Shown here in pieces: positions 39,876-48,752 of a DNA stretch of 64,000 nucleotides. Under the pieces are notes generated by a model, which ran no database searches, was not told the DNA's origin, and saw nothing but the letters and a program-made list of their open reading frames with translations. Both the position numbers and the translations under genes were made by a program. The first letter of the stretch is position 1; every line of letters begins with the position of its first letter. The stretch is from Microcaldota archaeon (GTDB taxonomy: Archaea; Micrarchaeota; Micrarchaeia; Norongarragalinales; SBBD01): positions 1 to 64,000 of the forward strand of contig JAHJQN010000007.1 in NCBI GenBank assembly GCA_018819225.1, written 5' to 3'.

Positions 39876-41138
39876 ATGCGAATGAAAGCTGGGCGTTGGA
39901 TGATCATCAGCTTGTTTTTACTGGGATGCATTCAAGGAGATCCGGCTGCAACGACGTCCTCCATTCAAGAAACGGGCACGCCGTTACCCACGGAGGAAGT
40001 GACGGTTCAGGCCACGAGCACCATGCAAACAACGCCCGCGGTTTCGGCGACTCCGGAAATCACTCCTACAATAAAAGAAACGCCTTCACCGGAACCCGCA
40101 CGCGATCCGGACGCCGAGTACTATTACTGGATTCAAGAAGAGTATGCGGATGTGGATTTGCCGAGTTGCGAGGGAAAGGCGTTTACGCACCCGCCCTCCG
40201 GTTGGAACGACTTCGTGAAACTGATTCCGCTCGGAAATCTTTTCCCGCCGGAGCACACGATTCCCACGCACCATATGTACATTCGCTTGGAGTACGCGAA
40301 GCAGGTCGATTTTCAAGCCATTGGGGATATCCGAATCCTTGAAATCGTCCGCTACCGTTACCCCGAGCAAAACGATGAAGATTACATGTTTACGTTTGCG
40401 CTCTGCGATCAGGTATACGGGTATTTCATTCACATCCGCCAACTATCGGACAAGGTCATGAAAGCGTTTGATGAAGGAGCATGCGAAGAAGACAGTTACG
40501 GCGACGGAAAATACCAGACGTGCACGAGAAAAGTGGATGTGGAAGTAAAAGGTGGGGAGTATTTGGGCCGGGTCGGAAAGAAGGACACTGGAGGATACGA
40601 TCTCGGGGTGTACGACTTGAGGAAGCCATTGAAATGGGCGAACCCCGCGAGAAATCAGGGACGCGCGATGTTGTTGGTTTGCCCACTGGATTATTACGCG
40701 GACGGGGTTCGGAAACAAATGTATGAAAAGATCGAGAGGGAAGAAGAGCCGCGTTGCGGGAAAGTGAATCAAGACGTAAACGGAACGTTGAAAGGCAATT
40801 GGTACCATGAGAGCGCGAACCCGGAAGGCCATGGCGAGTGGAACACGGAATTGGCGTTTGCCGAAGACAATAACGAGCCCACCACGTACGCGGTATCCAT
40901 AGGAGGAATATTTACGGACGCGGGGCGGGTTGATTTCAAACCAAAGCATTCGGGAACCATTAATCGGGCGTTTGAGGAAGTAAAACCAGATGGAAAAGCG
41001 TATTGCTATGAAGGCGAAGGGAAGAACGGAAGCGTTATCATCGAAATGGAGAGCGAGACCACGTTGAAGATCGAGAAGAAGATGGGATCGTGCGGTTCAA
41101 GTCCCTCGTTCAATGCGCCGTACACGTATCATCGGTAG
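39876..41138 (+). CDS. lipoprotein with possible M23-like domain
   Basis: 420 aa. Signal with lipobox LFLLGC (cysteine near residue 18), then a Thr/Pro/Glu-rich spacer to about residue 70. The next domain contains IPLGNLFPPEHTIPTHHMYIRLEY, which recalls the GxxxPPGHxxPTDHxY stretch of M23-related proteins in uncultured archaea and bacteria, but I do not see a full zinc site. The C-terminal 150 residues (GNWYHESANPEGHGEW ... FTDAGRVDFKP ... YCYEG) have a beta-rich look. It ends one base from the convergent lipoprotein gene. Function unknown. Confidence 0.6.
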   Translation: MRMKAGRWMIISLFLLGCIQGDPAATTSSIQETGTPLPTEEVTVQATSTMQTTPAVSATPEITPTIKETPSPEPARDPDAEYYYWIQEEYADVDLPSCEGKAFTHPPSGWNDFVKLIPLGNLFPPEHTIPTHHMYIRLEYAKQVDFQAIGDIRILEIVRYRYPEQNDEDYMFTFALCDQVYGYFIHIRQLSDKVMKAFDEGACEEDSYGDGKYQTCTRKVDVEVKGGEYLGRVGKKDTGGYDLGVYDLRKPLKWANPARNQGRAMLLVCPLDYYADGVRKQMYEKIEREEEPRCGKVNQDVNGTLKGNWYHESANPEGHGEWNTELAFAEDNNEPTTYAVSIGGIFTDAGRVDFKPKHSGTINRAFEEVKPDGKAYCYEGEGKNGSVIIEMESETTLKIEKKMGSCGSSPSFNAPYTYHR

Positions 41139-41139
41139 A

Positions 41140-42582
41140 CTATCCCGGCAGCTTATCCACGTTTAAAAGATTGGTCCATGTCTTTCCGCCATCCGCGGAC
41201 TTCCAAACGTACGCATAATTCGCTATCATGAATACGGTTTTCGAATCGTCGGGATGCCATACGATGTGGGACACGTAGACCTTCGCGTCCCGCACGCCAG
41301 GAGGAAGGGGGCTGAGTTCCTGCCAGGTCAGGCCGCCATCCGCACTTTCCATTAAACTATTGCGCACTAAGGTATAGCCAAGAAGGTGGTTACCGGACGC
41401 GTCGTGCGGGTCGTATCGCGCCACATCCAAATAGAACGGGGTTTCATGGAACGTGCTGCCGCCATCCAACGTCACGAAACTTTTCTGATCGTCGTACGTC
41501 GAGCCTTCATCAAAACGCAATGGTTTCACAAAAAAGTGATTGAATTGATTAAAGGAAACATCTCCCCCGAAAATCGATCGGTATTTCTCGGGAAGGTTTT
41601 TGGCGAGCGCAGACCACGACGCGCCTCCGTCACGGGAAACCACGGGACCGAATTGCACGGGAAGCATCACTTCCAAATGAGAGCCGTCTGGAGAAACGGC
41701 GTGGTCGTGGGAATTCGTCAATGCCAGCACGTGCCGTGAATTTTCCGGGTTCACGAAAATGGCGATTCCTTGAAGACCAACCAACAGACCGGTGGGAAGT
41801 TCATCCCACGTCTCGCCGCCGTTTACGGTTTTGTAAAAAACCCCGTCATAGACTGTTTTCCAGTTGGGATCAGGATCCGAAATGGTGGGAGCGGTACTGT
41901 CCACGCCATAGTAAATGATCTGCGGATTCGTTGGATCGAATGCCAGTGCGCCCGTTCCGCCGGCGTTCATGCGATCTTTAAGGAGTTGGTGCCATGATTC
42001 GCCGACATCCAAGGACTCCCACACCCCCGCGGTTTCGGAATAGGGATCGTAAATGGTTCCGGTAGACGTATCCGCGCGGGCAAACAATATGCGATCGGAA
42101 TCCGTGGGATCGATGATCATTTGGCCGACGTCTCCATAACAGTATTTGCCCGGGTTTTCGGAATCGGGATACGCGCGCAAACCGTTGTTGATCGATTTCC
42201 ACGAAATACCGCCGTTGGTGGTTTTCAAAATGCCGGCGCCCTCCATTCCGATATACATTATTTGCGGATTCTTGGAATCAATCACCAAGGACTTCCCGGG
42301 ATGGAACGACTGGCGTTCTTGAGAGCAAGGCAAGCCGTTCTCCATCAAATGCTGGGAGCTGGGGCTGTACGTGGGAGACGACGCTCCCGACGGTGAAGGG
42401 GCTAACGAAGGGGAAGGGGTTTCGGAAGCACGTAGGGTGGGTTCGGGAGAAGGAGTTAATGAAGGCGGGAGTACCGTAGGAGTTTGAGTCGGTGAGGAAG
42501 AAGGGGAATCGACGGGAGGCGATTGAACGCAACCAAATGCAAGAAACGCGATGAGAAGAATCAGCCAAGAACGACGATGCAT
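41140..42582 (-). CDS. lipoprotein with BNR/Asp-box beta-propeller
   Basis: 480 aa from the Met at 42582 (MHRRSWLILLIAFLAFGC); the lipobox cysteine is near residue 18. A Ser/Thr/Pro-rich spacer (about 20-75) is followed by a propeller with Asp-box turns TTNGGISW, VNGGETW, RDGGASW, LDGGSTF, ADGGLTW and SADGGKTW at regular spacing, as in sialidase/Vps10-like repeat proteins. This would be a cell-surface binding or glycan-acting protein; no sialidase catalytic residues are evident. Confidence 0.8.
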   Translation of the reverse strand: MHRRSWLILLIAFLAFGCVQSPPVDSPSSSPTQTPTVLPPSLTPSPEPTLRASETPSPSLAPSPSGASSPTYSPSSQHLMENGLPCSQERQSFHPGKSLVIDSKNPQIMYIGMEGAGILKTTNGGISWKSINNGLRAYPDSENPGKYCYGDVGQMIIDPTDSDRILFARADTSTGTIYDPYSETAGVWESLDVGESWHQLLKDRMNAGGTGALAFDPTNPQIIYYGVDSTAPTISDPDPNWKTVYDGVFYKTVNGGETWDELPTGLLVGLQGIAIFVNPENSRHVLALTNSHDHAVSPDGSHLEVMLPVQFGPVVSRDGGASWSALAKNLPEKYRSIFGGDVSFNQFNHFFVKPLRFDEGSTYDDQKSFVTLDGGSTFHETPFYLDVARYDPHDASGNHLLGYTLVRNSLMESADGGLTWQELSPLPPGVRDAKVYVSHIVWHPDDSKTVFMIANYAYVWKSADGGKTWTNLLNVDKLPG

Positions 42583-42677
42583 GAAAATCATCCAAATGAA
42601 AGACTTCGCCGGAACTTAAAAACGTGCGGAGGTCTTGGAAAAGAGATGTTTTTATTCCATGAAAGAGAAGTGAACGT

Positions 42678-43778
42678 ATGCGGCAGGTAAAGAAAAGAAA
42701 AATCGCGAAAGTGGAAAGAAAGGAGTCGCGATGGCCAAACCCTCAAACGGTTCCCATTATCGCGATTATTTTCCTGTTGTTGCCGTTTCTCGCCATGGCG
42801 ATGGCGTGGTATGGGCAAACGGGAGCGCCGTGGGGATCCGATCTCGCCGTGCAGATCGCCAAGTTTCAGGGATTAACCTACGAAGAGCTCGTGGCGTTGC
42901 CGTACGCGCACAATTACGAGGCCTTTGAAGTCAACGGCGAGTTGCTGGTCAGCGACGAAAGCCGGGCGGCGTGGAAATCGTATTATGAAGGGTATCCGAG
43001 CGGGTTGACGTTCATTCTCCTGTTTCCGCTGTCCCTGCTATTTCCGTTGGAGTTGGCCGCGAGTCTCGCGGTGTTTATTGCGTTATTCATTGTGGCATTA
43101 TTGGTTTACGAGGCGAGCGGACGCGAATGGATGGCGCCGTTGTTGTTGGTATGGGGAAGCAAGTACGTGCTCTCGAATTCCATTGGAGGGGGGTTGCCGC
43201 TGGTTCTGATCAGCGCGTTTGTGCTGGCGTTTCTGATGGTGAAGAATACTGGTTTTCGATTGCTTCTCGTGCTGCTCGGTGCGTTTACGCACCAATGGGG
43301 CGTGTTCTTCATGGGCGCATTGATGGGCGTATCGTTGCTCATGCGATGGATGGGAACAGGAGCCGCACTGGCGTTGCCGACACCGTTGCAGGCGCCCTTT
43401 GAACGCCTTCAATTCTTTTCGAATACGCATGCGGGATCCGCATTGCTCATGTTTCCGGCCGGGGCACTCGCACTGTTCGAGCTGAGAACGTTGTTTAAGG
43501 AAAATAAGGAAGCGGAATTGTGGATTTTTGCGGTTGGAATGGGAACCATTGCGGCGTTGTGGAACGAAAGAACGTTTTTGATGGTGATTCCCGTGCTGGC
43601 GGTATTGGCGGGAAAGGCGTTTCGTAAACTACCGGTTTGGGGAAAGCGCGCGGTCTGGATATACTTGCTGGCGTTCTCCATTTACAACATCGTGAGTTTG
43701 ACGGATTTCTTTACGGGCATGCTATCCGCTTTCCGGAATGAAGAATTCCTGTGCCGAGTGCTCGAGCAGTGCAAATGA
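42678..43778 (+). CDS. polytopic membrane protein, GT-C-like
   Basis: 366 aa. A basic N-terminus (20 residues) and about nine hydrophobic helices. After the first helix comes an external loop with WYGQTGAPWGSDLAVQIA ... YYEGYPSGLTF, where acidic residues and aromatics recall the first loop of GT-C glycosyltransferases. That is a weak resemblance; substrate and activity unknown. TTTTATTCCATGAAAG precedes the ATG with GAAGTGA near it. Confidence 0.5.
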   Translation: MRQVKKRKIAKVERKESRWPNPQTVPIIAIIFLLLPFLAMAMAWYGQTGAPWGSDLAVQIAKFQGLTYEELVALPYAHNYEAFEVNGELLVSDESRAAWKSYYEGYPSGLTFILLFPLSLLFPLELAASLAVFIALFIVALLVYEASGREWMAPLLLVWGSKYVLSNSIGGGLPLVLISAFVLAFLMVKNTGFRLLLVLLGAFTHQWGVFFMGALMGVSLLMRWMGTGAALALPTPLQAPFERLQFFSNTHAGSALLMFPAGALALFELRTLFKENKEAELWIFAVGMGTIAALWNERTFLMVIPVLAVLAGKAFRKLPVWGKRAVWIYLLAFSIYNIVSLTDFFTGMLSAFRNEEFLCRVLEQCK

Positions 43779-43784
43779 AAATCG

Positions 43785-44201
43785 TCAGCGTCTCCGGGCG
43801 CCTTTCCTGCGCCTCCAATTATGGAACTCGTGAAACTCGACTTCCACTTTCTCCGCAGTATCCGAACGCTTCTTGAACGCGTAAATGAAGATCACGAGCG
43901 AGATGAGGAGAAGCGAATCCGTCCATGCCCCTGCACACGTTCCGCCAAAACATATTTGGGCTTCACGCAAAAACAATGCGAGGGCCATGATGCCGATCCC
44001 CAAATAGAACACGAGGGAAATGCGCCAGTCCCAACGCACTTTTCCGCGGCGTTTCTGGGAATAGACGACGAAAACGTAAATTAAAAGATACAACAATACG
44101 AGTAGGGAAACGACGAGCGTCAACGCGCCGACCAAATCAAACCCCGAGGCCACGGAAACCATAGACATCTCTCGACCAACCCGGGAAGCGATTCCCGGCA
44201 T
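43785..44201 (-). CDS. small membrane protein of unknown function
   Basis: 138 aa, three or four hydrophobic helices (LVGALTLVVSLLVLLYLLIYVFVVY, ISLVFYLGIGIMALALFL, DSLLLISLVIFIYAF) and an Arg-rich tail (RRRKGARRR). The ATG at 44201 is 21-29 bases after TTTTTATAC (44222-44230), consistent with a leaderless message. Family not recognised. Convergent with the GT-C-like gene. Confidence 0.55.
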   Translation of the reverse strand: MPGIASRVGREMSMVSVASGFDLVGALTLVVSLLVLLYLLIYVFVVYSQKRRGKVRWDWRISLVFYLGIGIMALALFLREAQICFGGTCAGAWTDSLLLISLVIFIYAFKKRSDTAEKVEVEFHEFHNWRRRKGARRR

Positions 44202-44236
44202 ACAAGCAAACTCTGAAACGGTATAAAAAGGGTGCG

Positions 44237-44857
44237 TTAAGGCCGCGAGAGAAGCACGCGCGCTGGAGAGGCTTCTGCACCCGCTACGAGCAGCGGCAAC
44301 CCCATGAACGTGTACGGACCCGGGGAAATACGGCGGAGGTTCAAGCCCTCAAATACGGCAATGCCCGCCTTCAAAAGCGTCTCGTGCACGCGTTGATTCC
44401 CGGAATGAAATCGTTGAACGGACAAGGAATCAACGCCTAACGTGCGCACTCCCTTCATTTTCAGAAAACGCGCGGCATCCAACGACACGTGAACGTAATC
44501 GGCGTGGAAGCGATTGAAACCGCGAAGCGAATTCCGAGTTTTAAACAGGACAATCTCGTTTTTTTTAATGCGGAAGTTTTGTAAATCACTCGCGGTAATA
44601 CCGGACGTCACGTGCGTCAAATCCAGGACGCGGCACGCGCCATGAAAATGCGCCAACGCCAATTGGTCAACGCTTTTTTTACTCCAGAGCACGTGCTTGG
44701 GCGCGTCCACATGCGTCCCCGTATGGCTGCCGATACGCAACTCGGACAGATTCGTGGAAGCGCGAGGACGGCGGCTGTAAAACCGGAGGGAAGGACGCGG
44801 GTTTCCGGGATAAATAGGCATGCGCGAAGAAATGGGAAGCGACACATCGTAAAGCAT
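44237..44857 (-). CDS. cyclase-family metal-dependent hydrolase
   Basis: 206 aa from MLYDVSLPIS at 44857. Cyclase/kynurenine-formamidase-like fold: SHTGTHVDAPKHVL (metal ligands HxGTHxDAPxH), LDLTHV, YVHVSLDAARFLKMKGVRTLGVDSLSVQ and FEGLNLRRI. These enzymes hydrolyse amides or lactone-like rings with Mn or Zn. Here it follows 6-phosphogluconate dehydrogenase and glucose dehydrogenase, so a role on a sugar lactone is conceivable but only inferred. Five bases separate it from the upstream gene. Confidence 0.85.
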   Translation of the reverse strand: MLYDVSLPISSRMPIYPGNPRPSLRFYSRRPRASTNLSELRIGSHTGTHVDAPKHVLWSKKSVDQLALAHFHGACRVLDLTHVTSGITASDLQNFRIKKNEIVLFKTRNSLRGFNRFHADYVHVSLDAARFLKMKGVRTLGVDSLSVQRFHSGNQRVHETLLKAGIAVFEGLNLRRISPGPYTFMGLPLLVAGAEASPARVLLSRP

Positions 44858-44862
44858 GAAAA

Positions 44863-45768
44863 TCACCGGCGTTTTTTTACTACGGGATGCCCCCCGAACT
44901 CATTGCGGATCGCGGCAATCACTTTGCCGCTAAAGCGACCGGTTTTCTTGGAACGTCTGCGCTCTCGAAGCGCCCATTCCACTGAACGCATGCGCGCCCC
45001 GTATTTCCGGGCCGTGCGCGATGCCCACCCGCCGGTTTCGCCGCCGCCCACGACCCCGGAAAGGGCATTCAAATGAGGATCTTTACGAAACGCGGATTCC
45101 GCGAGCTCCAATAACCACGAACGGATGACCCCGCCATGATTCCAAACGCGCGCAACGTCTGCATGCGATAAGGAATACGGCCCTTTTTCCAGCACCTCAA
45201 ACCCTTCTCCGTAGGCTTGAAGCAATGAATACTCGATGCCGTTGTGAATCATTTTAACGTAATGACCGGCGCCGGCTGGCCCCATATAACCAAAGCCGTT
45301 CGGAGCCGCTAGATCGCGGAAAAGTGGTTTCAGGCCATTGAAAACCGAGCGGTCGCCGCCGATAGTCAGCGAAGCGCCAGACGACGCGCCCTCTAAACCG
45401 CCGGACGTTCCCACGTCCAGAAAATGAATGCGTTTTTTCTTCAGGCTCGTATAGCGACGCCGGGAATCTTCGTAAAACGAGTTGCCTCCATCGATCACGA
45501 CATCGCCGCGATCGAGTAAGGGAGTCAGTGAAGCAAGAACGTGGTCGACGGGTGCGCCGGCAGGAATCATGATCCAGAACACGCGCGGAGATGGAAGCAA
45601 TGAAACGATGTGCTCAAGTGAATGAGCAGCCCGTGCGCGGGAATGCTTGGAAAACGATCGCGTAACCGAAGGCGAGCGATCGAATGCGACGACGCGGTGA
45701 CCGCGTTTAAGCAAACGCGTGGCCATGTTGCGGCCCATGCGACCTAAACCGATAAAACCGATTTTCAT
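44863..45768 (-). CDS. gnd: 6-phosphogluconate dehydrogenase (short type, decarboxylating)
   Basis: 301 aa from MKIGFIGLGRMGRNMATRLL; a GTG three codons earlier overlaps the gdh stop. Rossmann NAD(P) site GLGRMG, then DGGNSFYEDSRRRY, LDVGTSGGLEGASSG and VKMIHNGIEYSLLQAYGEGF with the catalytic Lys. About 300 aa matches the short YqeC/GndA class used in some archaea and bacteria. It oxidises and decarboxylates 6-phosphogluconate to ribulose 5-phosphate. With glucose dehydrogenase next door it would complete an oxidative pentose route if a gluconokinase exists. Confidence 0.9.
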   Translation of the reverse strand: MKIGFIGLGRMGRNMATRLLKRGHRVVAFDRSPSVTRSFSKHSRARAAHSLEHIVSLLPSPRVFWIMIPAGAPVDHVLASLTPLLDRGDVVIDGGNSFYEDSRRRYTSLKKKRIHFLDVGTSGGLEGASSGASLTIGGDRSVFNGLKPLFRDLAAPNGFGYMGPAGAGHYVKMIHNGIEYSLLQAYGEGFEVLEKGPYSLSHADVARVWNHGGVIRSWLLELAESAFRKDPHLNALSGVVGGGETGGWASRTARKYGARMRSVEWALRERRRSKKTGRFSGKVIAAIRNEFGGHPVVKKRR

Positions 45769-45773
45769 ATGCG

Positions 45774-46925
45774 TCACCGTTTATGCGATTCCAGCGGATG
45801 CACTTCCACGACGATCTTAAGCTGCTTCTCGTCCTGAACTTCAAACGCTTTTTCCGCTTTAGCTAAGGGGAAGCGGTGCGTGATCGCCTCGTTCAGAATG
45901 CCTTTAAATCGGGCATTGATGCGCGGAATGTCGTGCAATGCTTGCTGGAAATGCCGGAGATTGGAATTCACGGAGCCCACGATCACGATGTTATGGCGCA
46001 CGATCTGGCGCAAAATGCTATGGGAATCCAACTCTTCCATTTTTATTCCGCGGGGAATGCCGGTCATCAAGTAAATGCTGCTACGCGACATCAACGGAAT
46101 CAAACTCAACGCCAATTTGGATGCGCCTGAGGCCTCGAAAATGATATCCAGCGTACTTAACGAACAGCACAAGTGCACGATTTCTTCAGGCGTCTTGCCG
46201 CGAGCGTCAATGTATTTAGCGCCCAATTTCTTGATCATCTCCACCTTATAGTGATCCTCGGGAACGATTTCCACCACGTATACATCCACATCCTCCAAGC
46301 GAAGCAACGCCGTGGCAAGAAATCCTAACGGACCCGCGCCGATCACTAACGCGGTCTTGCAATGACCCCAGCCGGGCTGATCGAACCCGTGCTTTTTGTG
46401 TCCGCACGCCCAAGGCAAGCGACTTTGAATGTGTCGAATTTGTTCCACGGCCTTTTCCGCGATGCTTAAAGGCTCAACGAACACGCCGAACTGCGCGAGC
46501 TCGCGAGGGATTTTGAGCAGGTACTGCGATTCATCCACGAAATATTCGGTGAGGAATCCGTCGGTTTTGTGAATGCCGCGTTCCGTGTAAAGACCGGTCA
46601 GGCACATGTCGCTTTGGTTGTGCAAGCACGGTGCGCAGATTCCGCACCCGCGACGCACGGTCGCCGTAACGAAATCCCCTTTCCGAAACCCTTGGACCTC
46701 CTTCCCGTGTGCTTCGACCATGCCCAGGACTTCATGACCGAGAATCAAGCGATCGCGATCTTTCGCGATGTCGGGAATGTTGCTCTTGAGAATGCCGAAA
46801 TCGGTTCCGTCCACGCCGGTTTCCAGAATGCGTACTAGAACATGGTTTGGAGAGGTAATCGAAGGCTTGGGAGCAGTAAAAGCATGGATGCCTTTCCTTA
46901 CTCGAAACATTCCTACGGCGCGCAT
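45774..46925 (-). CDS. gdh: glucose 1-dehydrogenase, zinc medium-chain family
   Basis: 383 aa. Archaeal glucose dehydrogenase pattern: VDGTD with Asp39 in place of the usual Cys ligand, GHE at 63-65, structural zinc cysteines GCGICAPCLHNQSDMC, GIHKTDGFLTEYFVDES, PLSIAEKAVEQI and Rossmann loop VIGAGPLGFLA. Asp-His-Glu ligands resemble the halophile-type enzyme as I recall it. The reaction is glucose (or another aldose) plus NAD(P)+ to the lactone. First gene of a three-gene minus-strand unit with gnd and the cyclase; overlap with gnd is a few bases at most. Confidence 0.9.
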   Translation of the reverse strand: MRAVGMFRVRKGIHAFTAPKPSITSPNHVLVRILETGVDGTDFGILKSNIPDIAKDRDRLILGHEVLGMVEAHGKEVQGFRKGDFVTATVRRGCGICAPCLHNQSDMCLTGLYTERGIHKTDGFLTEYFVDESQYLLKIPRELAQFGVFVEPLSIAEKAVEQIRHIQSRLPWACGHKKHGFDQPGWGHCKTALVIGAGPLGFLATALLRLEDVDVYVVEIVPEDHYKVEMIKKLGAKYIDARGKTPEEIVHLCCSLSTLDIIFEASGASKLALSLIPLMSRSSIYLMTGIPRGIKMEELDSHSILRQIVRHNIVIVGSVNSNLRHFQQALHDIPRINARFKGILNEAITHRFPLAKAEKAFEVQDEKQLKIVVEVHPLESHKR

Positions 46926-47050
46926 GAAAAACCCCTTTCAGTAGCAATAAAGGATCGCGAACCGAAGTATAAATGGCTTTGGTTAAACGGAACCGGCCGC
47001 CAAACGCTTTTTATACGAGAACCCGCATGCACGTTTTGGGTGAGGGCCGC

Positions 47051-47305
47051 ATGACCGAAAAAGAAGTCGGAAAAGTATTGCATGTTTTCGGAAAGCTCGG
47101 CGTAGCCATCATCGAACTCTCGGGCACGCTCCGCATCGGGGACTCGATAGTCATCCGGGGCCCGCATACGGACATGCAACAAACCGTTGAAAGCATGCAG
47201 ATCGAACACAAGGTCGTCACGGAAGCCAAGGCAGGGGAAAGCATTGGATTGAAAGTCAACGAACCCGTGCACGATCACAATATCGTCTACAAACTGGAAG
47301 ACTAA
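47051..47305 (+). CDS. small EF-Tu domain-2-like protein
   Basis: 84 aa from ATG 47051, chosen for ribosome-binding site GGTGAGG at 47039-47045; an earlier Met at 47027 is too close to the TATA-like TTTTTATAC (47009-47017). The chain is one beta barrel: GKVLHVFGKLGVAIIELSGTLRIGDSIVIRGPHTD ... ESMQIEHKVVTEAKAGESIGLKVNEPV, the second domain of translational GTPases without the G domain. Stand-alone versions are known in archaea; role unknown. Its stop overlaps the convergent hydrolase stop by three bases. Confidence 0.8.
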   Translation: MTEKEVGKVLHVFGKLGVAIIELSGTLRIGDSIVIRGPHTDMQQTVESMQIEHKVVTEAKAGESIGLKVNEPVHDHNIVYKLED

Positions 47306-48048
47306 AGCGTTTTGAGAAAGGAGTGAATGGCGCGTAATGCGGGTTCGGCATGCGTTTCCAGGGTATGGGAACCGTTGTCAATTAACGCGAGTTGCTTGGG
47401 ATCGCGCGCGAGCTGAAACGCGTGCTCGCTTTCCGAGAATGGAACGAGCGCATCGCGTTTTCCGTGAATGAAAAGAGCAGGGCAAGTCATGTCACGAACG
47501 GCTTTCTCGATATCGAAGCGGCACTGATCTTCTTTAAACGAATAATTCAAATCAAACTCGCTTCCGAGACCTCGGATGCGTAAAATGCCCGTTGCAGGCC
47601 ACGCATCCACCTCTTTTTTGGAATAGAATGCGTCCGGATAACGCGAGAAATGAAGGGGGGTGGCTACCAGGATTAACGCATCCACATCGTTTTGGTAAGC
47701 GGCTCGCAGCAACGCAACCACTCCACCCATCGAATGCCCGATCAGAAACAGTTTCTTAAACGAATAATGCGTTCGGAGAAAGCGGATCGCGGCATCGAGA
47801 TCCGAAAGCTCTTGCGACGTGGAGATTTCGCGTGGGTCGCCATCGCTTTCGCCGTGCCCGAAAAAATCAAATGCGAGCACCAACAAGCCTGATTTCTCGA
47901 GGGATTCCATCCAGACGCGTTTGCGGGAAGAGAAACGATTTCCCGCAAATCCATGCAATAAAATCACGGCGTGTGAAAAGCGTTCGGGAACGAAGAGTGT
48001 TCCGTGCAACGAACCGCGCGAACCCTTGAAAGAAACAGGGGATTCCAT
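47302..48048 (-). CDS. alpha/beta hydrolase
   Basis: 248 aa. Serine hydrolase: oxyanion HGFAGN near residue 33, nucleophile GHSMGG near 104, acid in GKRDALVPF near 195 and histidine in GSHTLE near 226. No signal peptide, so cytosolic. Esterase, lipase or peptidase cannot be told apart. It ends a minus-strand run with nnrE and the ZIP gene upstream, 8 bases from nnrE. Confidence 0.88.
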   Translation of the reverse strand: MESPVSFKGSRGSLHGTLFVPERFSHAVILLHGFAGNRFSSRKRVWMESLEKSGLLVLAFDFFGHGESDGDPREISTSQELSDLDAAIRFLRTHYSFKKLFLIGHSMGGVVALLRAAYQNDVDALILVATPLHFSRYPDAFYSKKEVDAWPATGILRIRGLGSEFDLNYSFKEDQCRFDIEKAVRDMTCPALFIHGKRDALVPFSESEHAFQLARDPKQLALIDNGSHTLETHAEPALRAIHSFLKTL

Positions 48049-48056
48049 GTTAAAAC

Positions 48057-48752
48057 CTAACGGATCCGGATCACGTTTTCCTTGGAAAAATCAGGGGGTT
48101 TCAAGCCCGCGCGGGCGTAAGCGCGTAAAGGAACCGTCATATAGGAAACGTAGAGATCTCCTACGAATGGTGCAGCAGAAGGTGCGAGCAAGCCTGTCTT
48201 GAGGCCGCTGAGTGCAATCGTTGCGCGTGCGCGAATGCATGGCTTCGCCGGCAACCCGGAATCGGCATCCAACCCCGACGGAAGGTCGATGGAAAGAATA
48301 GGGATTTCGGAGGCGTTCGCTTGATCAATGAGTTCTGAAAACGGGGGCCGGGGAGAGCCTTTCAAGTTATAGCCAAACAATCCGTCCACCAGCAATCCGA
48401 ACGCCTTCCAGTTTGGAGGAGACGACGGATCGAACACGGAGAGGGGAACGCGCATTTTCATTAAAATATCGTATTGCGCGCGGGATTCCGGAACTAATTT
48501 ATGCGGAGGAAGAGCCAGAAGTGCTTCCGCGTCAACGCCTTTATTGCACGAGTGGCGTACTGCAGAAAGCGCATCGCCGCCGTTATGCCCGGGACCGACC
48601 AGGGCGAGCATGCGTTTTCCCTTCATGTATTTTAAGGCGAGTTCTGCTGAAAATAGGCCGGCGAGTTCCATCATGCGCGGAACCGTAATGCCGTACTCTT
48701 CAACCAGCAAGCGGTCCAGTTCAGCCATCGCATCGCGGGACAATGCGTTCAC
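48057..48752 (-). CDS. nnrE: NAD(P)H-hydrate epimerase (YjeF N-domain)
   Basis: 231 aa. Repairs hydrated NADH/NADPH by converting R to S epimers. VPRMMELAGLFSAELALKY, LALVGPGHNGGDALSAVRH (phosphate loop), LLVDGLFGYNLKGSPR and SIDLPSGLDADSG are typical. The fused NnrD kinase domain found in many prokaryotes is absent, so the dehydratase must be elsewhere or missing. Overlaps the upstream ZIP gene by four bases (ATGA). Confidence 0.9.
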   Translation of the reverse strand: MNALSRDAMAELDRLLVEEYGITVPRMMELAGLFSAELALKYMKGKRMLALVGPGHNGGDALSAVRHSCNKGVDAEALLALPPHKLVPESRAQYDILMKMRVPLSVFDPSSPPNWKAFGLLVDGLFGYNLKGSPRPPFSELIDQANASEIPILSIDLPSGLDADSGLPAKPCIRARATIALSGLKTGLLAPSAAPFVGDLYVSYMTVPLRAYARAGLKPPDFSKENVIRIR

